Source of the DNA: Ifrita kowaldi
Taxonomy: Eukaryota; Chordata; Aves; Passeriformes; Cinclosomatidae
Direction: 5' to 3'
Assembly: GCA_013398055.1 (NCBI GenBank)
Contig: VZRS01015049.1
Span: forward strand, 189,045 to 253,044
Length of the DNA: 64,000 nucleotides
Every line of letters starts with the position of its first letter. Position 1 is the first letter of the stretch. Positions 12,754 through 24,839 of the stretch are shown in pieces. The notes under the pieces were generated by a model, which ran no database searches, was not told the DNA's origin, and saw nothing but the letters and a program-made list of their open reading frames with translations. The translations under genes and the position numbers were made by a program.

Positions 12754-15700
12754 GAACCCTTGCAATTGAACTTTGTCAATAATTCACACAGACAAAAACT
12801 ATGAATTTTCAAAGTAAATATATTGCTTTGATTAGCACAGAAGACACCTTAGTGCTCTACTCATTAGAATAACGTATTTATTTATGTATTTTATGTAAAG
12901 GATCAACGTGTTATTTTTTCTGTAATTGGTTTTGATGTTCCTTCCTTCAAGATCCACATGTGGAGTCAGAGTAGGGGTGACATTGAATAGCATAAGAACT
13001 ACAGATAGCCATTGCCAAATAACCAATATCATTGCCCAATCTTATGCTAAAAATTGTATTTATTAATGGGATTATAGCAGACGTCATACTGTAAGGAGAT
13101 TTGGTAATGAACCAGATTTCAAAACATGATAACATTTGCTTTCTTTGCTCTGGGTTTGGGGTTTTTAAGGGTTGTTTTAATATGCTGAGGTTTCGCTGGG
13201 TTATAATCTCAGTGAGGAGAAAGAGGCTGATAACTGTAATAATTATGAAAAATATATTTTGTGAAGTTTTATTAATATTCAGTTTTAATTTAGTCTACAA
13301 GGAGCAGACCTTGACCTTTTGGATTTTAGAGGAAACTGAGGAATAAGGGCTTTGGAAATCACCTTTTTGAGCTGTCTATCTGGTAGTCTGGTATTTTATT
13401 TTAGATATGTGTATTGGATCTTGTGGGATAACATTTTTTTCCCTCAAGAATAATTTTGTATCTGACAAGAGCCATTGCTTAACCTGCAGTATTACTTTTA
13501 CTGTTGTGGTGTGCAAAACATAGACCTCATACTTTTACTCTTCACACATCTAGAGGTGTGAAACAGCACTTCCAGCATATTTACCACTGTCTTGTCTTGA
13601 CTACAAGATGAAGAGAATAGTTCTAGAATACATGTTAATTAGCTGAGAAAAATCACTTTTTGAAATTACATTTACTTTAAAATTTCACTCTATATAGCCA
13701 AATTCTAAGTATTTAAAAATACTTCATATATAGTAGCACAGTTGAGTATGCTATATATAAAGTCTTTTAGCATATTTTACAAACACGCATATGTAAAGTA
13801 TCATGTAAATCCAAATGTAGTTAAAGTTGTGGAAATACAATGAGTGAAATTCTATGAAAGATAAGATTTTTGTTTGGTGACAAAAATGTTGAATTTCAGA
13901 TGTACTGAAGAATTATTTCAGAATTGTTGTTTAAATACATCAGTGTGAACTAGAAATCTCAATGCATCACATTCAGATCTTTTGCCACACTTAAAAGTCA
14001 GTTTGATATGTAGATTTTTAATTTATTCATAATCTGACCCAGCAACTCTGCTACACAGTCCCCTATATCCTTTAAATACAAATGAAAAATACATATTTCT
14101 ACTTGTTAGGAAACATACCTTTATTAGTTTCTTGAATGGTCTAAAGTGGTGAATGTTTAGTGGGGTTTTTTTGTTGCACTTTTGGATTTCTTTTCTGATT
14201 AAGCCCATGTCCTTTAAAAAATAAAACACTGGAAAACTTCACTGTGGAAGGGAGGTTCATTGTGCAGGTGGCTGCTGCAAGCCAGGCTAGCATGGGAGCT
14301 CAAGCACTGCCTGTTCAGGGGTTTGCCAGGCGAGTTGTGGAAATCCCAGTGGACAAAGTCTCAGTTTCCCTGGCATTTTGCACAAGCACCCTCATTGCAA
14401 AGGATTGTTTTCTTATGGCAAGTTAGCTTCTACTTGTAACTATTGCTTTTTGGCACCTCTTTTCTTCTTTCCAACCCCCTGTATGTAGAACCGCTCTTAC
14501 ATCCTGCCTTAGCCTTCTCTTCTCACCGCTAAAAAATGCCAGGTTTCTCACACTGTCCTGGGTAACATCAGCTGCAGCCCCCCAACCATGGTAGTAACAC
14601 TGTGACTAAAATCGCTTCATTTTCTGTGCTTGGTGGGGGCAGGAGCAAATATAAGTGATACCTTCATCCTCCTCTGCTCGGCTGGCAAGGTGGGAGGGAG
14701 GATGGAGATGCCTTTCCACGGTGTGTGGCATGAGAGGGCAAACACCGCAAAAGACCGAGCTGAAGCTGTGCTGGCAGGCTGGGCCGTGCAGATGGGCCCC
14801 AGTTCCAGGGATTAATGTGGCTGTTCCTCTCAGTAAGAGTACTGGAAAACAGGGCACTCTATTTGCCAAATTCAAAGGATATAATTTTGAGCATATTTTT
14901 TGTTGATACAGCCAAAATATAAACAAACATTGGACTGGGATTTTAGAAACCCCAGATCTGATGATGATCTACTGGCTGCCCTGATTCTTTGACCAGGTGT
15001 CATCACAATACCATTTAAATTAAGCAGAAAACAAAATTCCAGGAATATTTCACAAATATTGATTTTCAGACTCAGTTTTCTTCTGAAATAGACCAGGCAG
15101 TTTATCACCTACAAGTTTTTAATGGTAACTATTAATTCAAATTATGATTCATCACATTTCAAAGAGTGCCTCATATTTTAACACTGACGTGGATAGGAAA
15201 ATTAATCTAAACAGTTAGCATGCATGCCTTATTTGCACATGCAACCTAGTAGTTCCTGTTTATCTGTTGGCGAAAAAAATAAGAATGATAATTAAAAATA
15301 AATTAGTAGGCTTGAGTGACTTGTAGTAATCCTTGCTTTTTTTTTTTTTAACTATAAAATGCTGAATTGAGCAGTTTTAGACAAACTTCTCATGTGGTCT
15401 TATAAATATTAAGTAGTGTATGTTTGTACATTTCTTAAAATCCAAAGGCTTTGAGGGTTTTTGACTGTTCCTTTATAGTAGTTTCCTTGTGCCAAAGAAT
15501 GCTCCATATGCAGCAATAAAGGCAGCATGATTTTCTTTAGCAGTTAAAGGAAAACAAAATTTTCTTATTTAAAGAAAATGACATTTTCTTTAGTAAGATT
15601 TATGCCATCTTTTACTTTATTTTTAAGAAGATGTAAGTTTTATTTCTATCTGAGCAAGTTTTGAAGCTCTGTAATAGATCACAGGAAGATAAGCTTTACC

Positions 15701-17989
15701 TTTAGATGATCATACAAGTAGTATGTCTTTGGCCAGTTACTTTACTTGGATTTATAACACATATTCACTAGTCAGGATCAGTCTTGGACTTTGGTCTTTT
15801 CCCTTGGTAACAGTGGCAAAATGCCCACTCAAACAGAAATGGACTTTGACAGTCAATGTGTTACTCTGACATTTATTTATATATTTAATTCTGATGAAAA
15901 TTATTTTCAAATTTGAAGATAATGGTAGAAGTATTAAACTAGTTTGTAATTAACAGTCCTATTTCAGATTCGAGCTGTATGTTAAAATTCATATAGTATG
16001 GATATTGAAGCTGTAGTCTTTGGATGTTCCAAAGTCCAAAGAAAACCAAAGCCCGAAAGAAAACTAAAACACTGCTCCAATATAATATGAGTAATAATAA
16101 TATGAATAGTTTGCACCAGAAGTCTGACTCAGAAAAGTCTTGAGACTACAAACAGTGAAAGAGGTAATTTCGCAAAGCTCACTGAATTAGTTGCTGTGTC
16201 TTAGGGCTGCTTGAAAGTTACTTTCGTAAAAGGAGAAAAGAACTTTCACAGAGGTAGGCATTTATGGTCCCTCCACACAACCCTCCTACTCTCTACTGCT
16301 AATTTATTAATTACAGTTATCAGCATAACTGTCAAATAAGTACATAGAAATTTAAAAAAAGAGTGGGATTTTGACAATTGTACAATACTTTATTAAAAAT
16401 GTGTTCTCTCAAGTGTAATAGAGACATTCTAATGCTAACTCTGTTATATTACTACTTATTATTCATAATTAAATATACAGTACTGCTCAGCTTCTGTCCT
16501 TTCTCTTTTCATATTACAAGAACCAGTATAGCAAGACCGTGAAATAGATGAAGTCAAAATAATTTTCTCACAAACACAAAGAAATAATTTAATGTTAATT
16601 TCTGCTCCTGGCTGTTTCCTGAAATCCCTGAATCCTTGCTAAGGGCTCCTACAGCCATCTTCTATGAAAGCCGGTGCAGAGGAGGAAGAAGGGGGAACAA
16701 GGAAAGTTAAGACTCTTATGAAGAAGAATAATTTCCCTGGGTACTTATACATGATATTGCAGCATTCTGATTTATAACAAGATAATGGCTGTTGTTTTAA
16801 TTGCATTCCCGTTCACTTATTTATGATCTTTAGAATAAACCTTAACAAACATATTCACACAAAAATATACAAATGCACATCCTCACAAATACATATGCGC
16901 ATATACAAATGTGCACGAATTGTCTGCGTATTTTTATGCAAAAATGGAGCACCTAGAAGATACAAGCAGGCTTTACAACTTCACTTATTCCTAAGGTTGC
17001 TTTATACCTCCCATCATAAAAATCCACATTCGTTTTGTTGTGACTCATCCAAAACTTCTCTTTTGCTGTTTTGCCACAGCTTATCGAAACAATTAAAAGC
17101 ATGAGACAGGTGATCTGCTCTATGGAAATTTTCAGACATGAACTTCAAAGTTGGCTTAGGGTAGCTTATGCATCACATTTGACCTTATGGGTCACCATAT
17201 TTTTTTAAAGAGCAAACTAACTTTCTGAATTTGGTCAAATTATGAGCCTTATAAAAATTGTCATTTGCATGAAGTCAGGAGACGATTTGTGGTAGCCGAT
17301 CTTCCAAAGAGTCCTCTCACAGCTGGCAGGTTTCAGCCCACAGATGAGGATTTGAGGCTTTGTGCTGCTGAGGATCGTGGTGGATTTTGGTGCATGTTCA
17401 TCAGAACTGAACATCGAGGCACTGTCCCAGTGACCTTCTTGTTACCTCTGTTTCCAGGCTTTGGCTTTTTGGAAGTGAATTTTGCCTAAACCTTATATTA
17501 AAAAGAGGAAAACTGTCCCACAGGAAAATATTTGGGGATCAGAAACCAGCACAGAGTGGGAAGCCAAGGCTAAGAATTGAGGTGGGAGTTGACTACAACT
17601 GACTGAAATAATAATTTATTTCATAATTCTTTATGTATAAATAGAGAAGTAGCTTATCTTTGCATTGGTGTGAGGGAATCCCAGACGTAGCAATTGTCTA
17701 TAATTTTGAAAATGTATCTAACTATATAACTTCATGCCCTAGAGCATAAAAATAATTTGGATAGGCAACAACACATTATTTTTCTCAAAAACAAAATTAT
17801 TTAGCAAATAATGATATTTCAGCTATAATTAATAGCGGGTTTCTGAACTGAAAGGTTGAATAGCAAGTAAGTCGGCAAAAGTCACTAAACCTAATGGGAT
17901 CTCAGGTTTGTTTGGGATATAGAGGTGCTACATGAGTGATTGCTAGTAAATGATCATTGTATAAGTAATACATAGTTACTACACTGCTA

Positions 17990-18036
17990 CTTAAAAAATA
18001 TATTTATTTATTTTCTTTTTTTTTCTTTTCAATTAG
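17990..18036 (+). promoter_or_regulatory. TBC1D22A: 3' splice acceptor region of TBC1D22A terminal exon
   Basis: A long pyrimidine-rich tract (18007-18030, almost all T with some C) leads into AATTAG at 18031-18036, with the AG at 18035-18036. No other AG lies between the tract and the junction. Sequence such as CTACTTAA just upstream could serve as the branch point, but this is an inference. The acceptor is placed here because the reading frame of the conserved TBC1D22 C-terminus begins immediately after it with a whole GAG codon, consistent with a phase-0 junction. Confidence 0.85.
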
Positions 18037-18165
18037 GAGTTACTGATATTTTTACAGAATTTGCCCACAGTACACTGGGGAAATGAAGACATCAGTGTAC
18101 TCCTAGCAGAGGCCTACAGGCTGAAGTTTGCATTTGCGGATGCCCCCAATCATTACAAGAAATGA
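18037..18165 (+). CDS. TBC1D22A: TBC1D22A terminal coding exon (C-terminal 42 residues plus stop)
   Basis: TBC1D22A is a TBC-domain protein, predicted to act as a Rab GTPase-activating protein on Golgi or endomembranes; the TBC1D22 pair is reported to interact with the Golgi adaptor ACBD3. The exon encodes 42 residues in frame from the acceptor: ELLIFLQNLPTVHW at the start, then LLAEAYRLKF, then FADAPNHYKK and TGA at 18163-18165. This is the end of the TBC fold and the characteristic C-terminus of the TBC1D22 family. From memory of the family, the KFAFADAPNHYKK ending favours paralogue A; paralogue B ends closer to KYMFADAPNHYRR. Upstream exons are not in the window, so the entry is partial. 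It shows no frameshift or missing residue. The exon is too short for an ATG-based open-frame scan and was found by reading past the acceptor. Confidence 0.88.
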   Translation, partial: ELLIFLQNLPTVHWGNEDISVLLAEAYRLKFAFADAPNHYKK

Positions 18166-18274
18166 ATATAAAGAGACAGAAACCATTAGAACCAACGTGT
18201 TCTGCAGTATTATGGCATCTGTTGTTCTGGTTGTGCTTTCAGCTCATTGCTCTTTCGTTTGAAGTAAGATGACC

Positions 18275-18280
18275 ATTAAA
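18275..18280 (+). terminator. Candidate proximal poly(A) signal ATTAAA
   Basis: ATTAAA lies 110 bases after the TBC1D22A stop codon and is followed by T-rich sequence. It is a common variant hexamer, so chance occurrence in AT-rich DNA is likely. Confidence 0.3.
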
Positions 18281-18871
18281 ATTCTGTTAGAATTTTCAGA
18301 ATGAGAACAGAATACCAAAGAAGTGGACAAAGCAGGATATCGAGCACTGAATGAACTTAAAAGTGAATTTTTTTGCTCAGCATGAAAAGTGAGTTCAGAA
18401 GTCTTATAATTTTCTTCTTTTTTCCCCTTCTCTAAATAGGAGAATTGTAGTCTAATTTATGTTAAGCTATTTTTCTATGTACTTTAGACTTAAAACTACT
18501 TATGGAATGATTTTGTCATTACTTCTGTGTCACCTGCCATTACTTTATCAGTCACTTTTGGGTCAGTGAAATTTATCTACTTTGAGTAGCAAAAAAGAAC
18601 TTTTCCATGATCACAAAGACCATATGAGACAGCAAGGCCTGTGTTTTAAGGTCTGATTATAACTCAAAAGACATTCAAAAGATATTAGCACACCATCTGT
18701 TGTTTTTCTATGGAATTAGGTTAGAATACTTCCATAATACAAGAATATAGAAGGCTGTAATGGAAATTGGTGGCATTTTTCTAAACATTATTCAGTCTTG
18801 AAGGATGCTATAGAAGCTTTTTAGCCATAAAAAGGAGTTACTTAAAGCTGAAGACTCATCTATTACACTAA

Positions 18872-18877
18872 AATAAA
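18872..18877 (+). terminator. Candidate poly(A) signal AATAAA of TBC1D22A
   Basis: This is the first canonical AATAAA after the stop codon, about 0.7 kb downstream. A T/G-rich element (TTTTGGAGTGCTTT) lies roughly 15-30 bases further on, as expected for a cleavage site near 18.89 kb. Confidence 0.5.
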
Positions 18878-19729
18878 TCCCTCTCAATATATTTTGGAGT
18901 GCTTTAAAATAATGAATTAAACAGAAGGCATGGTCTTGTCAAAGTAATTAACGTTTCTCTTTTAAGGCCTTGCAATTTTTCAGCATGAAAGTTCACTTTT
19001 AAGAAAAGTATTAAGAAGTTTGGTTTACGAAGCAAGATATATTTTTATCTCAGTTGTTGCCTTATTCTCCATTTCTAGCAAGTTAGAAAAGGAAAATTAA
19101 TATATCTTTCCAAAGCTTTTTTGTTAAATAATTTAATACCTTTTTTTCCTGATTATTCAGAGGAAGAGAGCTAGTTCCCAATAACAATAACAGCAACTGT
19201 ATACTCAGATTGCTCGTGGATCATTAGCAGAACAAAAATCCTCTATGAGTTTATAGACTAAAATTAATGTTTCTTCATATAACCATGGGATACTGAATAA
19301 TTTCTTAAAACTTACATAATTTAAGTGCACTATTTTTTTTCAAGAAATATTTTCTGGTAAGAATTCTAATTTTTCTCTATTGGATGTAAATAACTCATAT
19401 TAATTTGTGCCTACCATACACATACAGGTTATGAAGGGTGAGAGTTGCAATAAGCAATACACTTATAAGTTCAGACTTACTATTCCTCAGTTTGGTTCTT
19501 GAGTTGCATAGCGTTGCACAGGAAGTGTAATGCACTTTTAAGTTTGGGAAATAAAAAACCTTCAAGAGATTTTCTCATATAACTTGTTATTGTAAAGTTA
19601 TTTTCAACTTGTTAAAAATATGTAGATACATATTTTGAAGAAAGCTTTCAAAATGTGTTATTTACATTACTTGCTTTAGGGGCCTTAGTTCTTGACATTG
19701 ACTTCAAAATAATTAGGTGTTTCAGGGTA

Positions 19730-19735
19730 AATAAA
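19730..19735 (+). terminator. Candidate distal poly(A) signal AATAAA
   Basis: A canonical hexamer about 1.57 kb after the stop codon. Another AATAAA is at 19550-19555. Either could serve a longer 3' UTR isoform; neither can be preferred from the sequence. Confidence 0.3.
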
Positions 19736-20560
19736 GTAAAATACATTTTTACCAACATGTGATTATGAGACCATCTGTATTTTAAAAATGTATAAAATCT
19801 TTGGTAGAAGAGAGAAAAAAGAATTATTTCGATAGAAGCAGGAGTGTTTGGCAGTTAGGGTGCATTTCTTTTCTACTGGAGTCAGCCAGGTGTTTCAGTT
19901 GTGATGGATACAGGGTCAGGCCTCCCAGATGGCTGCATTTGTGCCTGGAATGTGTAGTGGATCTGTGCTTCTTACATGTCTGTGTACTGCTTTCTGTAAC
20001 TTCAGTTCGTGGTCTAATGTATCAAAATTTATGTTTACAAAGAATGTCATATTGTGCCTAACAGTGTCTACCAATAACAGAATAAAAGAAACATGAAATT
20101 TATGACCATTTGCTTTAAACTTAGTATCTGCAATCATTTGTTAATAGAAATGCATATTATTGTAACGAGAGAAGACAACACAGCATTAACTGTTGTAAGG
20201 GTTTTCTATAATTAACTTTTTTCTATTAAGATGTTATTTAGGTAGTTACATGTAACATGGAAAGTTGACCCAAAGTCGTCTGCTGTGTCAGATGCTCCTG
20301 CATAACACTTTTGGGACTGGATATATAAAATTTCTGTCATTGGGTCCACATAAGTTGTCTGCCATGTCTTCCAAATTCAACAGGTACCTCTTACTTCCCT
20401 TGGAAGCAAGAATTACCATTGGAGGTCACATTTACTATTGTGTCTGTGTCAGAAGTTGAATATTGTACTTGAGCACATTGCTTTTTAAGGATAGTGGGAA
20501 GTTTCCTAATATAATACCAGTGTTTATTTATGTAGATATAGACTTTTCTGGAAAATATGA

Positions 20561-20593
20561 TATAGATATATAAATAAAATTTATATATCTATA
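20561..20593. repeat. AT-rich perfect inverted repeat (14-bp arms, 5-nt loop)
   Basis: The arms 20561-20574 and 20580-20593 are exact reverse complements (TATAGATATATAAA and its complement), separated by TAAAA. The structure could extrude as a hairpin or cruciform. It lies 2.4 kb downstream of the TBC1D22A stop; no function is implied by the sequence. Confidence 0.9.
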
Positions 20594-21781
20594 CAGATAG
20601 GCATAGTTCTCAGTAAATAGAAGGCCAACATTTATGTAAAATTTCAAATTTTTATCAAAAGCCCACACATTTAACAATTTTACATCTCAGGTAAAATGTC
20701 ATTCCAAACAAAATATTGCATAGAAAAGGAAATAGCATTATCATTATTACATGCCATGTACTTAGCTTTTCCAAAATTCAAGATTCTGAATATTATAAAA
20801 TTCCTTTGTAATATGTATTTTCTTATAAAGGAGGCATCTTGATACATCACTAGTGAAACCAGGCAGTAACTTCCTAGAACTCATGTGAAATATTGAAATT
20901 GCAGTGTCTAAAATGTGTGTTAAATAATTTCTGTAATAAAAGTTTAAACTAGAATGTACAATATAAAAAGATTTATGACTACAGAATTTGAAAAATGTAA
21001 ATAATAAATTAGTTAACTGTGTAAATACAGTACATGGAGTAAGACAGAAATGTAAGTTGAAATCTTATGTAACTCTGTAATATATTATAAGACATTAGTA
21101 TCATTATTTTTTGGTGCAGTTCCATATGGAAAAGCCTGTTAATTTGTTTTTAATTTCATAACTACAGAGTAGAAGAATCTGAAGTTCCATTGTATGCTTC
21201 TGATGAACATTACCACTGAGGCACTGGTTAAAACTGTAAAACTGATGAAAGATGAGGAAATAAACACATATTTATGAAGTGCTATATAGAGTGGAAAGCT
21301 TTTGTTTATTGTTTTCTTCAAACATGTTGCACCCTACGCCAAAGCATGGATTTGGTATGTTTCTGTTTTACAGCCTCAAAAGCCTTCATCACAAGAGGAA
21401 ATGCATTAACAGAGCCCCAGGTCTCAGTTACATTTCTGCCATTCTCTGCCCGTGTATCTTGTAGGTTTTGCAAGTTGGTAATACAAGCAAGTTCCAAGGG
21501 TGTGTCTGTGCACAGACCATGTACATGCAGGGTACTGAGCATTTTCTGGAAAAAGCAGATGTAGATGGATTTGACACCACAGCAGAACTAAACTGAAGAG
21601 AAGGTGGAGCAAATCAGGGCAAAGCAAACAGAGGAGGCACAGAATTCAGTACGACTCTGGGGGTGCAGGAGAAGGGGAATCTTCAACTCATAGTGGGGAA
21701 ACAGTAAACAGGTGATGGGGTCAGTAAGATCTGGAAACTAAGACGAGTGAAGTAGATGAACAATCAGGGGGAGATGTCCTG

Positions 21782-21813
21782 TATACATATACATGTATAT
21801 ATATGTATATATA
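21782..21813. repeat. TA/CATATA simple repeat
   Basis: Alternating TATACATATACATGTATATATATG-type sequence, nearly self-complementary, typical of an AT microsatellite. Confidence 0.85.
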
Positions 21814-23305
21814 GGAAGCTCAAGTCCCTTATGTCAAGGAAGTTACTGGGACACTTCCAATAATCCAGTGTGTCTGGTTGTCTGGTGAGAAAAATATACG
21901 AGGAAGGCAAAGACAGTAACTTCTCTCTTTAAAACTCCACACCACATTCAGGGGAAAAGAGGCAGGGAAGCAGAGGCAATCTATCTGTTAAGTGCTTGAA
22001 TGACAATGAATTGTAATCGTGCTGGTTTCTCACCTTGAATAAAATTTGTGTTTCTTCATCTGCTATAATTCTCTGAAGATCCCGCATAAAATCAACAATG
22101 GGAGATCTTTCAAATTGTTTTTTCAAAAGCAGAAGAGATCAAGAAGGTGGAGTAAAGGCCCAAGGTGTCACAAGGTATGTGCTGGTAGACAAAGCTGAAA
22201 GACATTTGTTTCTGGATTTTCTTGTGCAAAAGGAGCCCTGGAAAACTGATATTCTGGGCAGATGGAGGACTTTCCATGGATATAAATGTGAAGTACAACA
22301 GAAAGGACTTTCTAAAAATCTGATCTGTACTTCAGGTGACTTCCTCCTTGAAAACAGAGTGGGGTGGAAGATAAGTACTTTGTAGCACATTAAATTCTTT
22401 GGAGATAGGAAGAGGAGGTGAGGTGGAAAAGCTCCCAGTCCAGCGATCACTCAGGCAGAATTCTGTGCCATGGGGAAGAACAGCAGTTCAAGTGCTTCTT
22501 ATCACTTGTGTATGATGGAGAGTCAAGTTCCTGAGCAATTTAATTCCAGATCATTTGCATTTTTATAAGTTAAAGCTAAAATCTTGCATCCCATCTAATT
22601 CCTTAAGCTTAGTGTAGCTGAGGCAGCATGGGAGAAAATAATTAAATTGCTATGGCACCATATCAAAGACTCTTTTAACACTTCAAAGTCTTCTGTATGG
22701 AGCCCACAGTAGAGTCAATGCATATGCCAGAAATGAGAGGCTGAGAGATGTGATGCTACAGAAAGCCTCTCAGAGACAGGTGCTCTGAAACTTGGGCTTT
22801 TTTTGGCCACAAGAATTTCCTACAAGCTTCCAAAGGAGAATAAATGTGCACAGTGCATAGTTGTTTGAACTGGGCTTCCACGTTTGTTCTTGTAATCAAG
22901 CTTCAACATCAGAGAAAATAAAGTCTGAAATTGCAATCAGTATGGATGGAACTGCTTGGAAACTTATGCTCCAGGCACAAGCTTAAAGGTCTGAACTATG
23001 GCACAGGTATTCATTTTGTTCCTAGTACAGATAAGTCAGAAATGGCCAAAGTTTCTAGCAGAAGTTTATTGCAATGTCTGTTGGTCTGTCTTTGTTATCA
23101 AATCAATCAATATTTAGTATACATATTTCTCTGATTTTCCTGTTATGTATCCTTCAGGACTGAGATCTGATTTCTGTGAGATCTGGATTTGGGGACCCAA
23201 TCCACTTTATTCCAGAAATTTCTTATCCAACCGTCACTTACCTGTTCATACTCAGAGATCCTCCTCATGGGAAGAAGAGGATTCTGAAATTTAGAGCAAT
23301 AGAAG

Positions 23306-23321
23306 AAAAAAAAAAAAAAAA
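23306..23321. repeat. A16 tract followed by CCCAAACC-type sequence
   Basis: A16 runs directly into CCCAAACCACGAAAACC. The same kind of A-run plus CCAAACC motif recurs at 29171, so it is probably low-complexity repeat rather than a poly(A) tail. Confidence 0.85.
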
Positions 23322-24647
23322 CCCAAACCACGAAAACCAAACAGGGAGAATAAAAGAATTTTATTCCCATTAATTTTTGGATTTCCAGAAAGGAGAAAAT
23401 GCACCTCTTGGGATTTTTAGACAACTTCATCCTCAAACTCAGGATTCTGTCCCTCACGTAGAGCTTTTTTGAAATTCAGCTTATGTATTTTCATATATTT
23501 CCATCTTCCTCCAGAAAGATCTGAAATTTCCAGTGAACAGTTCCTGCTACCAGCCCATTCAATCAAAAAATACGTAGCTGTCATGACAGCTCACAGGAGG
23601 TAATGAGATACCAGGCTTATCAATAGTTAGATGGCTATCTCACTCATAAAATGTCATTCAAACAGCAAACAGACTTCGTAATTTTTCATCTCTTGTGGTC
23701 ACAAAATAAATCTGTAGCTCCAGCTCAAATCCATGCTTGTAGAAGCACTTTCAGACTGTAGTTAACAATAAACTATATATCTGGAGAAAGAAATTTAGTC
23801 CGATACTTACCTGATCAGGTAAAAACTTTTCCTAAGACATCCACAAGTATTTGCTGCAACTGTATAGAATAAATTGCCTCATGCAAATAAATAATTCAGG
23901 TTTTGCATGCAGAAATGAATAAAGTTGGCATATCAGTAAAGAAAATTTTTACTGTTATATTTTTCCACAGATATTTTACTGTTATTGCATCAGTGAAAAA
24001 TTCTATATAAATTTTAAAAAGGAGTACTTTTCATCGCTGTCATCAAATACAGGGCATCAGACTTTTTCACATTCAGACGAAGCAGCCATCACATTCTCAG
24101 TAAAGAAACTTTATGTGAATGTTTTGATGGTAAGGGCCAGCCTGTTGTTGCGTGTGCAGTCATCCTCTGGGTTGTAATAGCTACTCCAAATAATGCAAAT
24201 CATGTTGGATAATATTGTCTCTGTTATCCATGAAAGAATAATAAGAAAAAAGTCCATCTTCCGTCATCCAAGAACACCTGTTTGGTTTTGGAAACTTGTA
24301 TTCATTATGGAAATGCTCTGAAAAGAATATATTTTTATATAATGTGCATATATAATATTATTCAATTTTCATATCAATTTAAGTTAAATTGATACTTGTA
24401 GCCCGCAAAGGATACCCAAATCCAACTAGCATTCCCCATGAAATGTAGTAAGCACAAAATATTTGTCCTGACAGGGGAATGTCAGTGGACAACATAAGAT
24501 TTAGTGCTGGTTAAGTAGTAACTTTGCTTATTTATGCAAGTTGTTATCTCCCCAGTCTTACAGTATTTCAGAAATGGAGTCATCTACATCTGAGCTTTGC
24601 TCACACTCCTTTTCCAGCCAGCGGAGACAATCAGGTCTTTAGTTCCA

Positions 24648-24784
24648 GACCACAGAATGTTCTGTGTTGGAAAGGACCCACAAGGATCTTGAAGTCCAGC
24701 TCTTACACGAATGGCCTGTTCAGGATTGAACCCACAACCTTGGTGTTATTTGCACCAGACTCCAGCCAGCTGAGCTGGTCTCAG
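24648..24784 (-). mobile_element. tRNA-Ile-derived SINE with CR1-like tail (TguSINE1-like)
   Basis: Read on the - strand, the element begins near 24784 with a tRNA head. The A box is AGCTCAGCTGGCTGG (24762-24776), followed by a region resembling the anticodon arm of tRNA-Ile (TGGTGCAAATAACACCAAGG), and the B box is GGTTCAATCC at 24723-24732. The tail at the left reads GATCCTTGTGGGTCCTTTCCAACACAGAACATTCTGTG, which resembles a CR1 3' end. This tRNA-Ile head plus CR1 tail matches the SINE family described from zebra finch and other passerines, which depends on CR1 enzymes for mobility. It is not a functional tRNA gene: the AAT anticodon has become AAA and the acceptor stem is gone. Confidence 0.82.
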
Positions 24785-24839
24785 GCCCTTCAAGATGCCA
24801 TCGCCTCTGCCTCTGAGTACATCTGGACTATGCCAAGTC

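Larger units (their letters stand above)
1..18036 (+). other. TBC1D22A: 3' part of the last intron of TBC1D22A
   Basis: This stretch lies directly upstream of the splice acceptor of the terminal TBC1D22A coding exon, so it is inferred to be intronic; its 5' splice donor is outside the window. I looked for the preceding exons of the family (the part of the TBC domain with FRWMNNLL-like and RWRKEIL-like motifs) and did not find them. The content is AT-rich non-coding DNA with simple A and T tracts, short AT repeats near 10.25 kb, one small minus-strand CR1 tail at 9.58 kb and a somewhat GC-richer part at about 10.9-11.8 kb. Short open frames here (up to about 118 codons) lack recognisable domains and are read as chance. 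The call depends on the exon identification at 18037. Confidence 0.75.
18166..18895 (+). other. TBC1D22A: TBC1D22A 3' untranslated region (minimal extent)
   Basis: Non-coding sequence follows the TGA without another splice-like structure that I can support. The end is set just past the AATAAA at 18872-18877 and its GT/T-rich downstream stretch (TTTTGGAGTGCTTT). Later AATAAA hexamers at 19550-19555 and 19730-19735 could give longer isoforms, and an ATTAAA at 18275-18280 a shorter one. The true cleavage site cannot be fixed from sequence alone. Confidence 0.55.
18896..24647. other. Intergenic or distal 3' UTR sequence, no gene seen
   Basis: AT-rich sequence downstream of the TBC1D22A stop. The first kilobase may still be 3' UTR if a distal polyadenylation site is used. 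Beyond that I see only AT-rich inverted repeats (20.56 and 21.78 kb) and an A16 tract (23.31 kb). The short open frames at 21.3-22.5 kb overlap one another on both strands and carry no recognisable domain. Confidence 0.6.

Noticed and set aside
24648..24784. A functional tRNA-Ile gene
   Set aside because: The A and B boxes are recognisable, but the anticodon has changed, the acceptor stem is not conserved and a CR1-like tail follows, so it is a SINE.
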